Assembly: GCA_041394985.1 (NCBI GenBank)
Contig: JAWLBI010000001.1
Coordinates: 3,906,001-3,970,000, forward strand
From: JAGLON01 sp041394985
Lineage (GTDB): Bacteria > Zixibacteria > MSB-5A5 > GN15 > JAAZOE01
DNA length: 64,000 nucleotides
Direction: 5' to 3'
This document shows, piece after piece, positions 49,530 through 59,026 of this stretch. The notes beneath the pieces were generated by a model that did not search any database, was not told the DNA's origin, and saw only the letters and a program-made list of their open reading frames with translations. Each line of letters begins with the position of its first letter. Position 1 is the stretch's first letter. A program made the translations under genes and the position numbers.

Positions 49530-51716
49530 TTACTTCAATTCCGGTACCTGTTCCATCAACCCGGGACTGAAACTGAAGGTCACTTTCTTTCCGATATTGT
49601 CGAACGATACTTCACCTTCCATATTGAAGATCGAATACTTATCACTCAAAACTTTTTTATCCGAGGCCTCTTTGCCCCAGTTTTCGGGAGCGCCGAGGGT
49701 ATCGATGGCGATGTGAATGACATCGCCGATTTTCCACTTGATCTTATATTCGAAACCGCTTAACACCTGCGTTTGTTCAGACCAGGTCGGATCTTTTCCT
49801 TTTTCCGTCACCTCGACGTGCAAATGGCCGTCCGATGGAATGGCCAGCGCCTTGAACGTGAATGTCCGAGGCTCCCACCATTCCTTGGCCCGCGTGATAT
49901 AGCGATTCACCTTGCGGATATCATCCTGACTGGCCAGCTGATCCTTGATACTGCGCAGTTCGCTCACGGCTTTATCGAGACGATATGACGGCGATGTATT
50001 GCCGTTGATTTTGTCTTCAAGATCACCCAGTTCGACGGCTGCCTTTTGTGCCACGACTGTCTTAGTCTTCTTGATCTTTCTCTCGGACAGGGCATCACCC
50101 AGAGCTGTCTCCTCTTTGGTCAATTCGGGGCCATAGAGCGACTTATCCGTTTGTACCTGCTGTTGAATCACCTGCCAAACAGCGGTATCATTCGGATTAA
50201 CGACGCCCTTGGTAAACAATTCCCAATAGACCAGCGCACGGCCGCTTCGCTTGTACAATGCCGATGTTTCGTCACCGACATGGAAACCCTCCAGCGCCTG
50301 AACCAGATTGGTATGCTTCTCATTCAGAATGACTGTTTGATCACTCGGGTTGAGTCTCGGCCATTGCGTCGTATCTCTGACCATAACCGCGAACTCGGTC
50401 AGGATTCCGTTCAACTGTTTAATCGCCTCCTGCTGATTGGCATTGAGGTAGCCCTCTTTAATCCGCTGGGCAGGAGCCTGGAAGCGGTCGAAGAACCATT
50501 TGACGACCCACGAGCGCTCGTATTTATCATACGCCTGGATGATTTTGCGCCGCTCATTATCCGATGCATTATAGGCATTACCATTATACGCCGATACGAC
50601 ACTGTCCTCGATTCGCTCTGCCCGCGACATCAAATATTTAAAATGAATCAGATATGGCAGCGAGAACAGCAATATCCAGATGATGCCGAGCACTGTTGCA
50701 AATTTGGCAAACTTGCGGAGCACATTTATCTTTTTCGTTCGCTGAATCGAATGGAGTATCCAGTAGAACGGTTCTTTTACACCGATCGGCTGAATTTTGG
50801 CGGGAGGCGCATAAATCGACCGGCCGATATCGGTACCAATTTTTTCAGGCGTCCGGCCCGTGGCCGATATGAAAAAGACCTGAAAATCGAGAGTCCGCCC
50901 AAGAACGACGCGGAGGAAATCTTTCAGTCGCACCAGTACATTGCGTACTGATGAAGCCCATGTCGAGTTGGATTTGATATTGTTATCCGACAGCGTCTCT
51001 TCGAGGAATGTTTCAAAATCTTCAGAGGCCCGATATTCATCTTCGGGTTTAATCAATACTGTCTGTTCATCGCCGGAGAAGCCCGGTAAAATATCAGATT
51101 TAGTAATAACCAGCCCAACCGGAATGGGCAAGCGCGCCTTGAGCGGCGCCAATTGCTCGAGCATGTTCACGAATGCCGCGATATGAGCCTGGCTTTCAAG
51201 CTCCGCATGCAATAATTTAGGATCATAGAAGAACAACAGGCCGTCGCACTCGGACATAAAATCCATCACGTCTTCAGCTTGTTCATTCTGGCCGGTTATC
51301 GCGACTGCCTTACCGGCATAGTCGTATGTGACAACCGAAACCTTACTGCTCTTATCCAGAATGGCATTGAATTTGAGAATCTTGTCGCCGGACGTCGGTT
51401 CGGGGAATTTTTTCTCTCCCTGGAAGTCGACAACGGTACCAGCTTCGGTGGCCGTGCCGAGTCCCCAGATAGAGCGATAATTCGCGAGGAATTCACCGGC
51501 GGTGGCATTATCGGTGACGGAAATACCGAGCTTTTTGGAGATTTTACAATCCTCGTTCAAAACCGTGAAATAGACAGTCTTTCCCGAGTTCGTATGCCCG
51601 AAGACACCGATTTTCGTCCCCGAGGGCCACTGCGATGCCTTTTCGCCTTTGTTGCCCTTCTTGCCGGCCGCCTTGGCGCCCTTCTGGAATATTTTGAATA
51701 CTTTACCGATCTTCAT
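49530..51716 (-). CDS. Single-pass TRAFAC-type GTPase, candidate TssM-like membrane-complex protein
   Basis: The 728-residue protein opens with a basic tail and a GTPase domain: G1 GHTNSGKT (40-47), G3 DYAG (132-135), G4 TKSD (205-208) and G5 SATG (284-287). One membrane helix follows (about 339-357). The remaining 370 residues should be periplasmic: helical (about 360-610), then beta-rich to the end (FTFKALAIPSDGHLHVEV...VSFDNIGKKVTFSFSP). The order of GTPase, membrane helix and periplasmic helical plus beta region recalls TssM/IcmF, but TssM is about 1100 residues with three helices. It sits directly after the tail-anchored gene, as tssM often follows tssL. The family call is inferred from layout; alignment was not possible. 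Confidence 0.65.
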   Translation of the reverse strand: MKIGKVFKIFQKGAKAAGKKGNKGEKASQWPSGTKIGVFGHTNSGKTVYFTVLNEDCKISKKLGISVTDNATAGEFLANYRSIWGLGTATEAGTVVDFQGEKKFPEPTSGDKILKFNAILDKSSKVSVVTYDYAGKAVAITGQNEQAEDVMDFMSECDGLLFFYDPKLLHAELESQAHIAAFVNMLEQLAPLKARLPIPVGLVITKSDILPGFSGDEQTVLIKPEDEYRASEDFETFLEETLSDNNIKSNSTWASSVRNVLVRLKDFLRVVLGRTLDFQVFFISATGRTPEKIGTDIGRSIYAPPAKIQPIGVKEPFYWILHSIQRTKKINVLRKFAKFATVLGIIWILLFSLPYLIHFKYLMSRAERIEDSVVSAYNGNAYNASDNERRKIIQAYDKYERSWVVKWFFDRFQAPAQRIKEGYLNANQQEAIKQLNGILTEFAVMVRDTTQWPRLNPSDQTVILNEKHTNLVQALEGFHVGDETSALYKRSGRALVYWELFTKGVVNPNDTAVWQVIQQQVQTDKSLYGPELTKEETALGDALSERKIKKTKTVVAQKAAVELGDLEDKINGNTSPSYRLDKAVSELRSIKDQLASQDDIRKVNRYITRAKEWWEPRTFTFKALAIPSDGHLHVEVTEKGKDPTWSEQTQVLSGFEYKIKWKIGDVIHIAIDTLGAPENWGKEASDKKVLSDKYSIFNMEGEVSFDNIGKKVTFSFSPGLMEQVPELK

Positions 51717-51745
51717 GTATTTTCACTTCGCATTTCTACCCGAAT

Positions 51746-52666
51746 TTAACGACCGCCTTTTTGTACCTGAGTCGCCTTGGCGTTAAATTGTTCCAATTTC
51801 TCTTCGCTGTATGACATCCATTTCGTCGGAATATATATGGAAAGGAAAACAAACAACAAAATAATCGCGGTGTACATGAAATACGCCGCACCCCGTTGCG
51901 TTACGACCAGTTTGAAATAGGTGAAGCTCGCAAACGTTCCCTTGATTTTACCACCCAGTTCGCCCAGGAAATCGACCACGCGCGACCAGAATGTCGTCGT
52001 CTTGAGATATCCCCAGTCTTTCAGGAACTGCTCGGCCAAACGCCCCTTGCGAGCCATTTTCGCGAAACCTTCGACACGTTGGAGATGGAATTCGAGAGAG
52101 CTCCGGTCGGTCAGCAAATCCGGCCCCAGCGATAACCGGCGCCTGACCAGCTCCAAAAACTTGGCCGGTTCGGACAGAGCATCGAACGATTCCGGTGAGA
52201 TTCCCGCATTGACACCGCGACCGAATTTATTGAGATATCTGCCGAGTTCGTTGAGGAAAAACGAAATCAGGCGATGATTGTTGTTCAAACAACCGTCGCG
52301 GAATAATAACGGCAGCAAGTGATCCTCGAAATAATCGATATCCCGCTTACTCGCTCTCAGATCGCGGCAATACAGATATGACTTGTTCGACTGGCCGTCG
52401 ATATCGGCCTCCGATTCGAAAAACGTAATCATGATCTGGAGACTCAGTTGGCGTAGATCGGACGAGGTCAGCGGGGACTTTTGTATCCGCTCCAGAAAAT
52501 ACCGGTCGACCTCGATCGCCTTGTCGCGCTGTTGTCGCAACGCCTGAAAGACGGCATAAATACCGTTATAAGTCTGTAAATACGCCTCTGCCTCAAACTC
52601 GGCATAATTATTCTCGAACGTATCCAGATACTTGAACAGGTCGTCTATGTATGATTTGATATCCAC
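51746..52666 (-). CDS. C-tail-anchored cytoplasmic protein, candidate TssL-like subunit
   Basis: The 306-residue protein is a helical cytoplasmic domain (about 1-255) followed by one hydrophobic helix (about 260-280, YFMYTAIILLFVFLSIYI) and a 25-residue charged tail. This is the topology of TssL/DotU, and the position between tssK and the GTPase gene supports it. The usual TssL motifs were not recognised. The first 150 residues contain FESEADIDGQSNKSYLYCRD and FFLNELGRYLN, of unknown meaning. It lies 19 nt after tssK and 29 nt before the GTPase. It could instead be a lineage-specific anchor unrelated to TssL. Confidence 0.55.
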   Translation of the reverse strand: MDIKSYIDDLFKYLDTFENNYAEFEAEAYLQTYNGIYAVFQALRQQRDKAIEVDRYFLERIQKSPLTSSDLRQLSLQIMITFFESEADIDGQSNKSYLYCRDLRASKRDIDYFEDHLLPLLFRDGCLNNNHRLISFFLNELGRYLNKFGRGVNAGISPESFDALSEPAKFLELVRRRLSLGPDLLTDRSSLEFHLQRVEGFAKMARKGRLAEQFLKDWGYLKTTTFWSRVVDFLGELGGKIKGTFASFTYFKLVVTQRGAAYFMYTAIILLFVFLSIYIPTKWMSYSEEKLEQFNAKATQVQKGGR

Positions 52667-52685
52667 GTACGTACTTCTTTCTTTC

Positions 52686-54128
52686 CTACTTGGTATACAG
52701 GATTAAATCCATTTGCCCCAGTCCATCCAGTTTGCCCGGATCGGGCGCACCGCGGAAAATCAGCGTCACCTGGCGCACCGAAGGTGATTCGAGCATATCC
52801 CGAGGATGCAGGGCGACCTTGTTGCCGAAGGCCGAGATGTCGATATCGACAGGATCGGTTTCACCGAGACCGCGAGCCTCATTGACGCCCAGACGCACCT
52901 GCATGTTGCTCCATTCGCCGTCGTTGTACAACGTTTTGGTAATCAGAATAACCGTATCCGACACCGGCGACGGGTTGGCGACCTCGACAACGAGATAGCA
53001 CAGTTCACCGACTTGTTCGAGGCGGCTCCTGCCATATGCGAGATTCCGGTAGGTTTGGCCTCGATAGGTCAGCGTTTCGGTCGCAACAGCCTGTTCGCCC
53101 AACTCTTCCTTTTTCGTATGGGCCAGAAATGCCATCAAATCACGGAACTGATTCAGGATAATATTGATATCTCTGACGTGCCCGCCGATATTCTGGTGAT
53201 TGTAATTGTTCAGGATAAACGAATCGATGGAGGCCAGATACGTCCCGATATCGGTCTTCAACTCCCGCGTAAAGAACTTTTCGTTCAGGTAATCCTTGAG
53301 CGCCGGATGCAGGTTCAGCAATGTCGAAACGACTCGGTACAGATTCTTGAAGAAAACGACCATTCCAATCGGGTGTCCGGCATTCGAGCCGGTTACAAAA
53401 CTATCAATATTGGCTGCCAAATGCGAAACTATCTGACTGATCGTATGATTGAAAGCCACCTGCAGGGTCGTACTCTCGCCTTTCAGCGTACCCGAAGCGG
53501 TAATCGCACCATAGGCCCGCGAAGCCAGAGACAGGAGATTCTCCAGCCGGTTCTTAATATCCGTCACGGCGATAGTCAGGCGATCATCGGCAAACAGGGT
53601 CACACACGGCGGATAATAATCATCGGCCAGCGACACCTCGCTGCCGTTGATCTGCAATCTGGCAACTTGAATGAACTGCCCGTCCGGCAATTCAGGTGGC
53701 CGTCCGGCGTGAACGGAATAACTGTTGATCAGGTGAGGAATACGAGGCATGTCTTCGCCCGGATCCGGGTCGCCATATGGCCGCTTGGCAGCGACATCGA
53801 CCGCGATATAGACCGGTACGACTGTCGTATTGACCTCAGTCTCACACCTGACGATATATTCGCCATCGATATGAATATAGTGTCCGGCCGGGGTTACCGC
53901 ATGACAGCGCACGACCTCGATGCGCAACCGGTTGCCTGCCAGAGACATATTGAGAGACAATGCGCCCTGGCCCGATAACGATTTGCGAATGAGTCCATAG
54001 GTATCGGCAGCTTTCAGCGCATGCCATCTGATCAACTCCTCGAAGTACGCCTCCTGACCGGAGAGATGTTCCCGGCTGATAAGCATGCCATCTTGCCAGT
54101 TCACTGAGTATAATTTCATATCGCTCAT
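52686..54128 (-). CDS. tssK: T6SS baseplate subunit TssK-like
   Basis: The 480-residue protein begins VNWQDGMLISREHLSGQEAYFEE, matching the N-terminal W.(D/E)GM(L/F)(L/I)S..H signature of TssK. A beta-rich shoulder domain follows (about 50-165), then a helical middle (about 180-340) and a C-terminal beta domain. TssK trimers link the baseplate to the membrane complex. Length is near the usual 445-460. It lies 91 nt after tssG, with no other feature in that gap, and 19 nt before the candidate TssL. Its presence argues that this is a true cell-anchored T6SS rather than an extracellular injection particle. Confidence 0.75.
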   Translation of the reverse strand: MSDMKLYSVNWQDGMLISREHLSGQEAYFEELIRWHALKAADTYGLIRKSLSGQGALSLNMSLAGNRLRIEVVRCHAVTPAGHYIHIDGEYIVRCETEVNTTVVPVYIAVDVAAKRPYGDPDPGEDMPRIPHLINSYSVHAGRPPELPDGQFIQVARLQINGSEVSLADDYYPPCVTLFADDRLTIAVTDIKNRLENLLSLASRAYGAITASGTLKGESTTLQVAFNHTISQIVSHLAANIDSFVTGSNAGHPIGMVVFFKNLYRVVSTLLNLHPALKDYLNEKFFTRELKTDIGTYLASIDSFILNNYNHQNIGGHVRDINIILNQFRDLMAFLAHTKKEELGEQAVATETLTYRGQTYRNLAYGRSRLEQVGELCYLVVEVANPSPVSDTVILITKTLYNDGEWSNMQVRLGVNEARGLGETDPVDIDISAFGNKVALHPRDMLESPSVRQVTLIFRGAPDPGKLDGLGQMDLILYTK

Positions 54129-54219
54129 TAGTTCGCCTCACCCTGATATGCCAAGTTATGCCCGACGTATAGTAAAGTCAAGTGCCTTCGCTTGCCCTTT
54201 TATCGAGCCGAAATTTATC

Positions 54220-55128
54220 TTACAAGCGGGTCGCATATCCCAGATATGCTCCCGTTTTCTTATCACCGATTTTTGTCCCGCGGCCGGTTGTCACGAAGCT
54301 GATGCGATATTCCATCTGCTCCGGAAGCATCAGCCGAAGAATTGTATCGAGATTTTTCCGTTTGGTCCGGCCAGGCAGAAATTCCGCCACCTCTTCCTGC
54401 TTCACTCCGTGAATTTGTACGCCGAACGAGGTATCGTACTCCTCGAATTTTCGTCCCAAAACCGTTTCATGTCCTAATCTGCCGGTTTTCGTTCCCAGCC
54501 GATAGTGCATATCTTCCGGGATGTCATAAATCGATTGAATATTCTCAACGAGTCGGAAGGTATATCCAAAAATCCGCTCCAGAATTTTCTCGACTTCCTT
54601 CGCATTGCCGGACCATGAGTGAAATCCCGGCATCAACGTCGCCCAGAGAGCCGAATCACCGCCGGTGGTTTCCTTTTCGACATTGAAATCGAAAAGACCC
54701 AAAAACCGCCGATTGAAGGCATCGTCGTTGATGCTGAAATTATATCTCAGAGCCATGAATCGCAGAAGTGCCTCATGGCGAATCACCGATGCATCGAACG
54801 GAGACATAAACTGACGGGCGGACATTTCCCAGCCCTCACCGCTGCGATGACCCTGTAGGCCGTAGAAAAACTGATACGGCATGATATCGACGGCACTTGA
54901 AAAACCGACTTCGAGCCGCACGGCCGTATCGCGCATCAGCGGCGTCCCCGGCTTCGGCGACTGCGTACGAATTTCACCCTTGTAATTTTCATATTCGCCG
55001 ACGGCGAGAATATCGATCTTGTCAATATCCACTCCGCGATTCATCAGCATGATAATCGCCGTCGTGTAATGATACTGATTGCGTCGACTGCAAAAATCGG
55101 GCATGGTATGGGTGCGTTTCGCCTCCAT
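54220..55128 (-). CDS. tssG: T6SS baseplate subunit TssG with N-terminal PASTA-like segment
   Basis: The 302-residue protein carries TssG features in its C-terminal two thirds: PYQFFYGLQGHRSGEG, FDASVIRHEALLRFMALRY, a helical centre, LGHETVLGRK, and the final GAYLGYATRL. Residues about 33-75 (RGVDIDKI...GEIRTQSPKPGTPLMRDTAV) match a PASTA-like pattern, Q.P.PGT followed by a V.L.V strand, which I do not know from TssG. The ATG shares a base with the tssF stop (TGATG). TssG and TssF form the baseplate wedge. The TssG call rests on position and short motifs. Confidence 0.75.
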   Translation of the reverse strand: MEAKRTHTMPDFCSRRNQYHYTTAIIMLMNRGVDIDKIDILAVGEYENYKGEIRTQSPKPGTPLMRDTAVRLEVGFSSAVDIMPYQFFYGLQGHRSGEGWEMSARQFMSPFDASVIRHEALLRFMALRYNFSINDDAFNRRFLGLFDFNVEKETTGGDSALWATLMPGFHSWSGNAKEVEKILERIFGYTFRLVENIQSIYDIPEDMHYRLGTKTGRLGHETVLGRKFEEYDTSFGVQIHGVKQEEVAEFLPGRTKRKNLDTILRLMLPEQMEYRISFVTTGRGTKIGDKKTGAYLGYATRL

Positions 55129-56801
55129 CAGCGACTGATCTCCACCCGGTAATGCGTGTTAATCGGAGAGCGAGCCTTCAGAAATTCGGCCAGACGCAGT
55201 TTGAGCAGTTCTCGCTCATCATCGGAGAAAAACTCCTCTTTCTTAATCGTCAGCGTAATGACAATGCAGCGCCGCACCCCCCGCGCCATCCGTTCGACAC
55301 CATTGCGACACTGGGCACCAAGGATCCGAGAATCAAATGTTCTTGCCCAGCGGACAATTCCGTCGAAACTGAGCGTGCGATCTCGGTTGCGGAGCCGCGC
55401 CGCGACTTCGGTCATAATCTGTTCATCGGATTTAGCCGGGATCGCCCCGCTCACCGGCAAAATATTAATGGCCGATGAAATGCCGGGATGATTCTCGTAG
55501 AGTTCTGTAATCTTGCCTGGCTCAATGCCATTGGCCGTCGTCCCTGCCGTAACAGCATAATTGACGGTAATTGAATCCGGCGGCAATTCGAGCTTCGATG
55601 AGAAGTCAAACCACAGAACCAAATGCCCTTCGCGCTCCTCGGGCGTATAAACCTGGTTCTTTGACGTTCCTGCCATATGCCGAGGAATATACTCGCGTCC
55701 GCTGGAATCGGTGACGCCGCTTATTTCCAGAATTGTATCGATATGCTCCGGCAATTCGACTTCAACAAGGCGATTTCCGCCGGTATGTTTGAACAGAGTC
55801 AGTTCGTTTTTATTGACGACGATGAAGCAATTGAAATTGATTTCGAATGACGACTGGAGCTTCGTCTTGTCACCGCCTTCCGGTAAATCCAGACGAATCC
55901 AATACAGGCGCTCGCTGTCGTCAATATTCAGCCCATCTTTTGTCGCGATTTCCTTCAGCGTCGAGTCAATCGGTCCCAGCTCCCAGGCGGACGAAAAGAT
56001 TTCAGGCAACTCAACTATATGATTTTCGAGCGGTTTAAATAGCTCCGCGCTGGTTCTCAGACCGCCCCATTCGACATAGAGTTTTTCATCGGCAAAAAGA
56101 TGCTCGATCCGGCTGGTCAGTCCGGGACAAAATCCGCAATCCTCCTGGGTTGATCCCATATTCGAACCGGGATACCAGTGGGCCCAGCGGAGTTGCTTCA
56201 GGACATCCTTATCACCCTTAAGAAATAACCGTGCGCCTGATAATTCCGATGGGGCGCCGCTATAGTCGACCCCGAGGTAAATCCGATAATTTTTCCCACC
56301 CGCGAACGTTGTCCGAATGCGCGATGTCGATGTCATGTCTTCCATCGATTGCGGCGACAGATCGATAACCGTATCGTCTATGCGCAGATACATCTTGACC
56401 GGTCGCGCATGAATCAGCTTTTCATTGCGGAGACTGGAAAAAAAGAATGTCTCGCCGCGGTCACGCTCTTCCTTATAAAAAAACTTGGTGTGCGGGTCGA
56501 CGACGACGACCGGATCAACCGGTTCGCATTTTAGTATGGAATAAGCCGGTACCGGCCAGCGCATACTCTCGGGGCACATGGAACGAATTAACGCCTGCGT
56601 CGCGATGTCCCAGACATCATCGAGCCGTTTATCGATGCGCTCGAGCTGATGCGCATAAAGCTGCATGAGAATCCGCATGATCGGGTCCATGCGATCGGGA
56701 GACGCCGGCACTTCATTATTAAACGCCCGCAACTGACGGTGCATGTCAGCGAAAATTTCCGCCTGCGTCTTCGACTTGGATGTCACTGAATCTTTTATCA
56801 T
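55128..56801 (-). CDS. tssF: T6SS baseplate subunit TssF
   Basis: The 557-residue protein starts with a helical region containing SPDRMDPIMRILMQLYAHQLERID, then RSMCPESMRWPVPAYSILKCEP, equivalent to the H.P.P...v.q.. stretch of TssF/VasA. Beta-rich domains follow. Residues near 440 hold the conserved NGIEPGKITELYENHPGISS segment, followed by LRNRDRTLSFDGIVRWAR. The last part resembles phage gp6/J-like wedge proteins. The usual length is about 580-620, so it is slightly short. It lies 12 nt after tssE and overlaps tssG (TGATG). Confidence 0.8.
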   Translation of the reverse strand: MIKDSVTSKSKTQAEIFADMHRQLRAFNNEVPASPDRMDPIMRILMQLYAHQLERIDKRLDDVWDIATQALIRSMCPESMRWPVPAYSILKCEPVDPVVVVDPHTKFFYKEERDRGETFFFSSLRNEKLIHARPVKMYLRIDDTVIDLSPQSMEDMTSTSRIRTTFAGGKNYRIYLGVDYSGAPSELSGARLFLKGDKDVLKQLRWAHWYPGSNMGSTQEDCGFCPGLTSRIEHLFADEKLYVEWGGLRTSAELFKPLENHIVELPEIFSSAWELGPIDSTLKEIATKDGLNIDDSERLYWIRLDLPEGGDKTKLQSSFEINFNCFIVVNKNELTLFKHTGGNRLVEVELPEHIDTILEISGVTDSSGREYIPRHMAGTSKNQVYTPEEREGHLVLWFDFSSKLELPPDSITVNYAVTAGTTANGIEPGKITELYENHPGISSAINILPVSGAIPAKSDEQIMTEVAARLRNRDRTLSFDGIVRWARTFDSRILGAQCRNGVERMARGVRRCIVITLTIKKEEFFSDDERELLKLRLAEFLKARSPINTHYRVEISR

Positions 56802-56813
56802 AGCGTTCTCGAT

Positions 56814-57188
56814 TTATCCCAGAGTAAAGCTTTCCTCGAATCGCTGCTCCTCGCCGTTCTCCGAGTAATTGCCGACGACTTTGACGGCCATGCCGATGGC
56901 CTGATTCGACTCATCGGTCTTATTGATGAGCGACACCGAAACATTGTATAACCGCCTCTCATGGCGGTCTATGGCATTGCGGAGATCGGAGCGGATATCT
57001 GCCTTATTGGAAGTCAGGATATCGGAAAATTCCTTTTCCCAGATACCGCAACCGAAGTCGGATTCGAACGGCAGCGATCCCATACGCGTACAGAGAATCA
57101 GCCCGACGGAATACGAGAGAGAATCGTGCAGATTAGTGCGGTCGAGATATCCGTTTCTGAGTAGTAATGGCAGGGCTAAATATTCCAT
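56814..57188 (-). CDS. tssE: T6SS baseplate wedge TssE (gp25-like)
   Basis: The 124-residue protein has the gp25/GPW pattern: LSYSVGLILCTRMGSLPFESDFGCG near residues 25-49, a central helix in DIRSDLRNAIDRHERRL, and a beta-strand pair ending GNYSENGEEQRFEESF. The R.G..PF..DFG(C/S)G(I/L) block is the wedge motif shared by TssE and phage gp25. TssE nucleates sheath polymerisation on the baseplate. The start is 2 nt after the vgrG stop. Length is at the short end for TssE. Confidence 0.85.
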   Translation of the reverse strand: MEYLALPLLLRNGYLDRTNLHDSLSYSVGLILCTRMGSLPFESDFGCGIWEKEFSDILTSNKADIRSDLRNAIDRHERRLYNVSVSLINKTDESNQAIGMAVKVVGNYSENGEEQRFEESFTLG

Positions 57189-57190
57189 AA

Positions 57191-58960
57191 TTAATTCAAC
57201 TGAATCGGGTTCCCCTTCACGGTGACCATGGTGCCTTCGACCTTAGTCTCGATTCCACCCTTGATCCCCATATTCATGCTGCCCTCGGCCTTAAAGTCGC
57301 CGCTCGATGTCAGCTCGATACCATTGCCCTCGACGGCCACCTTGCCTTGCGCCTTAATCGTGATATTGTTGCCGTCAAGCGTGATATCACCTGTCGTCTT
57401 AACGGTGATAGAAGGATCTTTTGAATTCAAGACGACCTGCGTTCCGTCCTTGGCGGTGATGCTGATTTCCTCTTCGCCGTCCTTATCGTTGAGAATAATT
57501 TTATTGCCGCTTTTGGTAATGAATCCCTTTATCAGATTGTCTTGATCGACTACATCGCCCGATGGTTTGTCTTTTCCATTATACAGCGACCCGATTATGA
57601 TCGGGCGATCCGGCGAGCCGTGTTCATATGCAACGAGGACTTCATCGTCGATTTCCGGGAGCGAATACCATCCTCGCTCGTTTCCCGCATAGGGGTTGGC
57701 AATGCGAAGCCAGACTGTATCATCGGAATCCAGCCAGGGGAATTTTACTTTGATGCGCCCCAGTTGATCGGGATCATTATTATCCACGACGATGGCGCTC
57801 TGTATTTCGGCGGCGCTGCGCCGCTTGGCCTGCAATTGTGAGTGGGCGACTTCGACCGGAGCACACGTGAATGTATTGTAATAGAGACCGTGATTGGTCT
57901 GCTTGTGAACGATTTTAAGAATCAGGTATTCGCCGTTGAAATCCCCGAACGCTTCTATACGCAATTTATGCCCGACTTTGAGACTCGGGACAATCGAAGT
58001 ACCGGTACACACGATCATCCGTCCGAAAACACGCCCCTGAGTGACGGCGATGGTATCATCGATCGATTTCGCATCCTTTACGGTGCCGGTGACTTCCTGA
58101 AAACTTTCCTTCGGGTACAGCTTTTCAGACGCCTTTTTGGAAAAATCCGTGAGATTGGACATGGAAATACTGGTCGTCTTTTTGCTTGAACCTAATGTCT
58201 TTTTATCTTCATAATTTGAGGTCCCGGTTTGAACCCCAAACGGGCTGGTGCCCCACTTGAATTTAAAACTGCCGATCGATTCGCGAAATTTTGCCGTCAC
58301 TGACGAAGTACCGCCCTTTTTCGTCACATGGAATTTTTCACCATCATAGAAGGCAAACATGCCGGCCCCGGTGGCCAACCGCGTAATGAAATCATAATCC
58401 GTTTCGCGATACTGAACACAGAATTTCATGGTCGAGCTCGTCGCATCGACCGTGCCGGGAGTGATTTGCGTACTGCGGACAATAGACGAGATGATATCCG
58501 ATGCCTTCATATCCTTGAAGAATACGTTGCACTTCGCGCCGTCCATTTTAATCGTCGGGCTTTTGGCGATGATCGTAACGTATTCGAGTCCGCCGACACC
58601 GTTATCGATTTCGAGTTCCGCGATATCACCGACAAACGCAAGATTGCCATAATCGGCGGATTTGACCGAAAGCGACAGCGATTCACCGAGCATCTTGGAA
58701 TAATTCGTAGCGTTTCCGGAAAAGTCCTGGCCCCGAGCCACTTCGCCGTGGCTGTAAATGTTCAGCCGCAGTTCATGATGGCCGTCTATCGGTTGCGAAA
58801 GCTCAAATCCGGCGACATCATTTTTCATTTCCTGTGAAATCGTCTGTCCGCTGATCTTAATCTCCGTCTCGACGGGTATCGCTATCGATTCGGGGGAATC
58901 ATCCGACGATGAGGAACTGTCATCCCGGGGTTTGAGATATTCGGATTCGTCTATTGCCAT
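57191..58960 (-). CDS. vgrG: T6SS spike protein VgrG (TssI)
   Basis: The 589-residue protein has a Ser/Asp-rich N-terminus (about 13-25), a gp27-like part (about 35-370) and a gp5-like OB domain (about 388-460) with VDNNDPDQLGRIKVKFPW, IANPYAG, GWYSLPEIDDEVLVAYEHG and RPIIIGSLYNG. A C-terminal beta-prism follows (about 480-589) of short repeats such as GDITLDGNNITIKAQGKVAV. It ends at MVTVKGNPIQLN with no fused effector. VgrG trimers cap the tube and puncture the target. No PAAR or adaptor gene is present nearby, so the tip and cargo are encoded elsewhere. It lies 66 nt after the tube gene. Confidence 0.92.
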   Translation of the reverse strand: MAIDESEYLKPRDDSSSSSDDSPESIAIPVETEIKISGQTISQEMKNDVAGFELSQPIDGHHELRLNIYSHGEVARGQDFSGNATNYSKMLGESLSLSVKSADYGNLAFVGDIAELEIDNGVGGLEYVTIIAKSPTIKMDGAKCNVFFKDMKASDIISSIVRSTQITPGTVDATSSTMKFCVQYRETDYDFITRLATGAGMFAFYDGEKFHVTKKGGTSSVTAKFRESIGSFKFKWGTSPFGVQTGTSNYEDKKTLGSSKKTTSISMSNLTDFSKKASEKLYPKESFQEVTGTVKDAKSIDDTIAVTQGRVFGRMIVCTGTSIVPSLKVGHKLRIEAFGDFNGEYLILKIVHKQTNHGLYYNTFTCAPVEVAHSQLQAKRRSAAEIQSAIVVDNNDPDQLGRIKVKFPWLDSDDTVWLRIANPYAGNERGWYSLPEIDDEVLVAYEHGSPDRPIIIGSLYNGKDKPSGDVVDQDNLIKGFITKSGNKIILNDKDGEEEISITAKDGTQVVLNSKDPSITVKTTGDITLDGNNITIKAQGKVAVEGNGIELTSSGDFKAEGSMNMGIKGGIETKVEGTMVTVKGNPIQLN

Positions 58961-59026
58961 TGTTATTATCCATTCAATTCAGCCGCCGGGCGCAATACGA
59001 CACCCGGCGGCAGAAGGTTTGTTATA

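Noticed and set aside
50046..50951. 301-codon plus-strand open frame inside the GTPase gene
   Set aside because: Antisense shadow; the GTPase frame has G1, G3, G4 and G5 motifs in order.
52806..53978. 390-codon plus-strand open frame inside tssK
   Set aside because: Antisense shadow of tssK with low-complexity basic composition and no domain; the minus-strand gene fits the T6SS operon.
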